Below the pieces are notes generated by a model that worked only from the letters and a program-made list of their open reading frames with translations, made no database searches and was not told the origin of the DNA. A stretch of DNA of 64,000 bases from Methylobacterium symbioticum. GTDB taxonomy: Bacteria; Pseudomonadota; Alphaproteobacteria; Rhizobiales; Beijerinckiaceae. Shown piece by piece: positions 61,104 through 64,000 of this stretch (positions are counted from its first letter, which is position 1; every line of letters begins with the position of its first letter). Made by a program: the position numbers and the translations under genes. The stretch spans positions 1 to 64,000 of the forward strand of contig NZ_CABFPH010000004.1 of the NCBI RefSeq assembly GCF_902141845.1. Direction: 5' to 3'.

Positions 61104-61375
61104 GCGGCCGCGAGCGCGTCGACCGCCAGACGCACCCGGAGCGGCAGGTGTGGCGTCTGAGGCCGGAGCGCATGGCTGTCGAAGACATGAGCGGGCAGAT
61201 GATCGAGAATCGTCGCGGGCCGCCCTGCCGCGGGGACAGCGAGGTGGTCCGCGCCGTGGACGCCGACCGGATCGAGCCGGTGATCGACCGGCGCTCCCCG
61301 CTCGACAGGCTGCCGGTGGCGCTCGACCCCCTCGACCGCGGTCCCTTCGGCAACATCGAGATCGAGGTCCGCTGA
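61100..61375 (+). pseudogene. Remnant of a zinc-type alcohol dehydrogenase/quinone reductase (C-terminus)
   Basis: An open stretch overlapping the DJ-1 stop ends in DADRIEPVIDRRSPLDRL followed by FGNIEIEV. That resembles the end of medium-chain dehydrogenases (xRIxPVIDRxFPLxxL...GKIxIEV). The remaining 40-50 residues do not carry the fold, and no start or cofactor domain is present. It is probably the tail of a gene deleted by rearrangement. It could still be chance. Confidence 0.35.
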
Positions 61376-61492
61376 CGGGCGACCAGCTTTGGAAACGGAT
61401 CCGTGGACATGCGCGAGCACGTCGGCGGCATGGCCCATGCGACCGATGCGGAACGGCCGTGGCAACTGTCGCCCGGTCTCGCCCGGATCGGG

Positions 61493-61867
61493 TCATGACG
61501 ACAGGTCCGGCCGCCACGCCCTCACCAGATCGAGCAGGCCGGGGAAGCGGGCATCGAGGTCTTCGGTGCGCACGCGGCTGCGCCGCTCCAGGCCGTATTG
61601 CCGCTGCCGGATCAGGCCCGCCTCGCGCAGCGCCTTGAAGTGGTGCGTCAGCGAGGATTTCGGGCGCTCGAAGCCGAACCAGCCGCAGGGGTGGTCGTAA
61701 GCCTCAGACTCCAGAAGCAGCTTGCGGATGATGGTCAGCCGCAGCGGATCGGCCAGCGCCGCCAGGACGATCTCCAGGCGCAGCTCTCCCGCATCCGGCT
61801 CGGCCAGCGGCAGTGGCAGGTCGGCAGGCACGGACGCGATGCTGGGTGCGAGCATGGCAGCCGTCAT
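61493..61867 (-). CDS. ArsR-family transcriptional regulator
   Basis: 124 aa. A single winged helix-turn-helix: LEIVLAALADPLRLTIIRKLLL, then PKSSLTHHFKALREAGLI. A metal-binding CxC pair is absent; one Cys sits in HPCGWFGFE, so it is likely a non-metal ArsR protein. It is divergent from an MFS transporter and probably represses it through the CTGTACGA elements between them. Confidence 0.88.
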   Translation of the reverse strand: MTAAMLAPSIASVPADLPLPLAEPDAGELRLEIVLAALADPLRLTIIRKLLLESEAYDHPCGWFGFERPKSSLTHHFKALREAGLIRQRQYGLERRSRVRTEDLDARFPGLLDLVRAWRPDLSS

Positions 61868-61874
61868 AGCATGC

Positions 61875-61945
61875 CTGTACGATTTTTGTCGAACATAGCT
61901 GTACGAGTCTCATCGAACCTTCTAAGTACGAATCAACTCGTACAG
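61875..61945. promoter_or_regulatory. Operator region between ArsR and MFS genes
   Basis: Three copies of a CTGTACGA-type element: CTGTACGA (61875-61882), CTGTACGAG (61899-61907) and the inverted CTCGTACAG (61937-61945). The last two form a perfect nine-base inverted repeat 29 bases apart, and the third ends two bases before the MFS start. ArsR-family binding here would block transcription and translation start of the transporter. Confidence 0.55.
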
Positions 61946-61947
61946 CC

Positions 61948-63186
61948 ATGCGGAGGTTGCCCGTGTCGTCTCCCGGTTCGGCCTTTGCCGCCCGTCCTCT
62001 CTCCTGTTCGGTCACCGATCCGCCGTGGCGGATGTGGATGGCTGCCTGGATCGTCACCGCAGTCTTCGTTCTCTCCAATTCCGCGACGCCGCTCTATGTG
62101 CGCTGGCAGGACGCGATCGGGTTCTCGTCGGCCACGCTGACCGCCATCTTCGCCTCCTATATTCTGGGCCTGCTGCTGACCCTGTTGGTCGCGGGGCAAC
62201 TCTCCGATCGCTACGGGCGGCGGCCTGTCCTCATCCCGGGCCTCGCGGCGGCGATCGTCGCCTGTCTGCTCTTCGCCGGCGCGCATTCCGTGCCCATGCT
62301 GATCGCTGCGCGTTTCCTGTCGGGCGTCGCCGTCGGCGTCGTGGTGTCGGCGGGCATGGCAGCGGTCGTCGATCTCGGCGGCCCGGATCGCAAGCGGCAA
62401 GCCGCTCTGGTCGCGTCCATCGCGATGGTCCTCGGGGCCGGCCTGGGACCGCTGATCGCCGGCAGCCTCGCCCTGGCGATGGAACGGCCGGTGGTTCCGA
62501 CCTTCGCGGTCGAACTCGTCGTGCTGCTGACCGCGCTCGTCGCGGTCCTCATCCTGCCGCTGAAGCATCGCGGCGCGCGTACCGATGCCGGCTGGCACCC
62601 TCATCTGCCGGCCGTCCCGCGCGCCAATCACCGGCATCTGCATCTCGGCATCGCCGTCTTCGGGCCTGGTATCACGGCGACCTCCTTCGTGTTGGCACTC
62701 GGCCCGTCGCTGCTGTCGCGCCTGCTCGGCGTCACCAGCCCGCTGATCGCCGGAGGGATGGCCTGCGCCATGTTCCTGACGGCGACCGGCGTCCAGTTCG
62801 CCGCCCGCCAACTCTCCGTGCGCACCATCTTCCTCTGCGGGGCGACGGCGACGATCCTCTCCATGGGCGGGATCACCCTGGCCGTGGCATCATCCAATGC
62901 CGCCGTCCTGATCGTTGCGGCCCTTCTCGCCGGCTCCGGCCAGGGCCTCGGCCAACTCGGCGGCCTGACGCTGATCGGCCTTCATGTGCCCGGCAACCAT
63001 CGCGCCGAAGCCAACGCGGTCCTCAATATCGGCGGCTACGTCCCCGCCGGGCTGATGCCGGTCGGGACCGGCATCGCCATCGACCAAGCCGGCCTCTCCC
63101 TCGGCGCGACGCTGTTTGCGGCCGCGCTCGCCTGTATCGCCGGCCTCGGCGGCCTGACCGTCATCCGCAATCTCGGGACCGATTGA
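61948..63186 (+). CDS. MFS transporter
   Basis: 412 aa. ATG at 61948 abuts the candidate operator. Twelve spans are visible; the loop 2-3 signature (GQLSDRYGRRPVLIPG) and the internal His-rich linker (GWHPHLPAVPRANHRHLHLG) are clear. It resembles drug/metabolite exporters of the YfcJ-like class. Regulation by the divergent ArsR protein suggests inducible export of an unidentified compound. Confidence 0.87.
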   Translation: MRRLPVSSPGSAFAARPLSCSVTDPPWRMWMAAWIVTAVFVLSNSATPLYVRWQDAIGFSSATLTAIFASYILGLLLTLLVAGQLSDRYGRRPVLIPGLAAAIVACLLFAGAHSVPMLIAARFLSGVAVGVVVSAGMAAVVDLGGPDRKRQAALVASIAMVLGAGLGPLIAGSLALAMERPVVPTFAVELVVLLTALVAVLILPLKHRGARTDAGWHPHLPAVPRANHRHLHLGIAVFGPGITATSFVLALGPSLLSRLLGVTSPLIAGGMACAMFLTATGVQFAARQLSVRTIFLCGATATILSMGGITLAVASSNAAVLIVAALLAGSGQGLGQLGGLTLIGLHVPGNHRAEANAVLNIGGYVPAGLMPVGTGIAIDQAGLSLGATLFAAALACIAGLGGLTVIRNLGTD

Positions 63187-63204
63187 GGGGCAGATGCGCC
63201 GAAG

Positions 63205-63238
63205 CGCAGGCGCATCCCGCGGCTCGTCAAGCGGCAGG
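63205..63238 (+). repeat. Inverted duplication, arm 1 (decayed gene end)
   Basis: About 34 bases nearly identical to the reverse complement of 63344-63377. In the open frame that ends at 63304 it encodes RRRIPRLVKRQ and continues REAAVGGNRYIADALARVEG. The stretch looks like the tail of a gene whose front has been lost. Confidence 0.5.
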
Positions 63239-63269
63239 CCGTGCGGGAGGCCGCTGTCGGCGGCAATCG

Positions 63270-63866
63270 CTACATCGCCGACGCGCTCGCGCGCGTCGAG
63301 GGCTGACCGGGACGGTCTTCGGCCTCCGCGCGCGCCGCCTCCACCTGCCGTTTGACGAGCCGCAGGATGCGCCTGCGGATCAGGCCGCTCGCTGGGCGGA
63401 TGGCGATCCAATAGGCCAGCAGCTTGAGCCGCGTGGCACGGTCGGGGGCATGGATGCGGGTCCGGGTTGTCAGCCGCGTCCGTCCGTCGGGGAGCGCCTC
63501 CGTCTCGAAGCTCATCGCGAGCTTGGCGATGCCCGGCGTGTCGAACCGGACAAAGGCCGCGCCGTCATCGACCGGCACCAAGCCGAAATCGAGCCGCCAG
63601 AACCGGCCGACCAGGCCGTACACGGTCTCGCTCGCCGAGCGTTCGAGCAGCGTGAAAGTCTGCAGCCCGAAGCGCGCCGGCCCCACGCGTCGATCCGTCA
63701 GCCGTCCGGGAAGTTCGCGCAGGGCGATCAGGCCCGCGATGAACCGGTCGTCCCGCGGCTCCAGCCTCGCCAGGACGGCGTGGATGGCGGCGGCCGTGCC
63801 CGCGACCACGGTCACGTGCCGCTCGGCGAACTGGTGCCGCGGCAGGTACTTGGACAGCAGCGACAC
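63270..63866 (-). CDS. Uncharacterised protein, SRPBCC/DUF2867-like
   Basis: 198 aa from GTG 63866, which follows GGAGGAA; ATG 63893 lacks a ribosome site. It has a beta-rich body (FGLQTFTLLERSASETVYGLVG, WRLDFGLVP, FDTPGIAKLAMSFETEALP, TRTRIHAPD), followed by two helices (LKLLAYWIAIRPASGLIRRRILRLVK). The layout resembles START/SRPBCC-type lipid-binding proteins. No catalytic residues can be named. It is convergent with the MFS gene, and its 3' end is partly duplicated in inverse orientation at 63205-63238. Confidence 0.65.
   Translation of the reverse strand: MSLLSKYLPRHQFAERHVTVVAGTAAAIHAVLARLEPRDDRFIAGLIALRELPGRLTDRRVGPARFGLQTFTLLERSASETVYGLVGRFWRLDFGLVPVDDGAAFVRFDTPGIAKLAMSFETEALPDGRTRLTTRTRIHAPDRATRLKLLAYWIAIRPASGLIRRRILRLVKRQVEAARAEAEDRPGQPSTRASASAM
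63344..63377 (-). repeat. Inverted duplication, arm 2 (inside the SRPBCC-like gene)
   Basis: The minus strand encodes RRRILRLVKRQ in the SRPBCC-like gene. It matches arm 1 with two or three base differences. Confidence 0.5.
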
Positions 63867-64000
63867 GTTCGCTTCCTCCCGCGGATGCCCCATGGCGCGG
63901 ATTGCCCCTCGGCATTCCACAGATGGGCTTACGATTCCATGCCGGCGAGCACGTCCTTCAGGTCTGTGGAAAGAGCCCGAACGCTTCAGACTCGATCCGT
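63867..64000. other. Window end, no gene supported
   Basis: The last bases upstream of the SRPBCC-like gene contain no frame I can support. A gene may begin beyond the window. Confidence 0.3.

Overview
The window is high-GC alphaproteobacterial chromosome, and gene content points to Methylobacterium or Methylorubrum. The evidence is a XoxF-type lanthanide methanol dehydrogenase, a Cys-poor alphaproteobacterial DksA, RpoH, an amide/urea ABC transporter beside formamidase and amidase, a GCG_CRPN-motif secreted protein, several DUF6894-like small proteins, and a dispersed hairpin repeat. This assignment is inference; no rRNA is present. Coding density is high, and many long antisense open frames are composition artefacts.

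Layout. 1-4664 (minus): dksA, an SGNH/MBOAT O-acetylation pair and an acyl-CoA dehydrogenase. 4950-8289: an MFS transporter, a stand-alone receiver protein, a consensus FNR/FixK box, an isochorismatase-like hydrolase and a small protein. 8349-10160: an orphan xoxF with no xoxG or xoxJ beside it. 10281-16852: small secreted or membrane proteins, rpoH, an RluD-type pseudouridine synthase, tRNA-Glu(CTC) and a VOC protein.

17018-28005 is an organosulfur-scavenging region. Two SsuABC/TauABC-type uptake operons lie on the minus strand and flank a plus-strand operon encoding an SfnB/DszC-like flavoenzyme, an SsuD-like monooxygenase, a third type of binding protein and a His-rich cupin. Both minus operons carry the same upstream motif (GTCAACGAAAGC-N3-TTCT on the plus strand), a candidate common regulator site. 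28286-35628 holds an MHYT-PAS-GGDEF-EAL protein, PAS/MEKHLA and GAF proteins, and many small Methylobacterium-type proteins, two of them very short (57 and 21 aa).

36024-48429 is a complete amide/urea utilisation locus. A giant hybrid kinase, in which an NCS1-type permease is fused to a Cys cluster, histidine kinase, receiver and tail, overlaps a LuxR-type response regulator. Divergent from them is a five-gene UrtABCDE/Fmd-type transporter followed by formamidase, an FmdB zinc ribbon and aliphatic amidase. The system probably senses, imports and hydrolyses short amides, giving ammonia plus formate or short acids.

48689-59195 is the most unusual part. A subtilisin autotransporter is followed by an NHLM/NHLP-type peptide export operon (HlyD-like secretion protein, C39 peptidase-ABC, large second ABC subunit). 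About 380 bp downstream lies a 79-aa ORF with a textbook double-glycine leader and a Cys-free 60-residue core, and no modification enzyme is nearby. It is a strong candidate for an undescribed exported peptide. 59414-63866 carries a LysR/DJ-1 divergent pair, an ArsR/MFS divergent pair, a decayed dehydrogenase tail and an SRPBCC-like or uncharacterised protein with a short inverted duplication of its 3' end.
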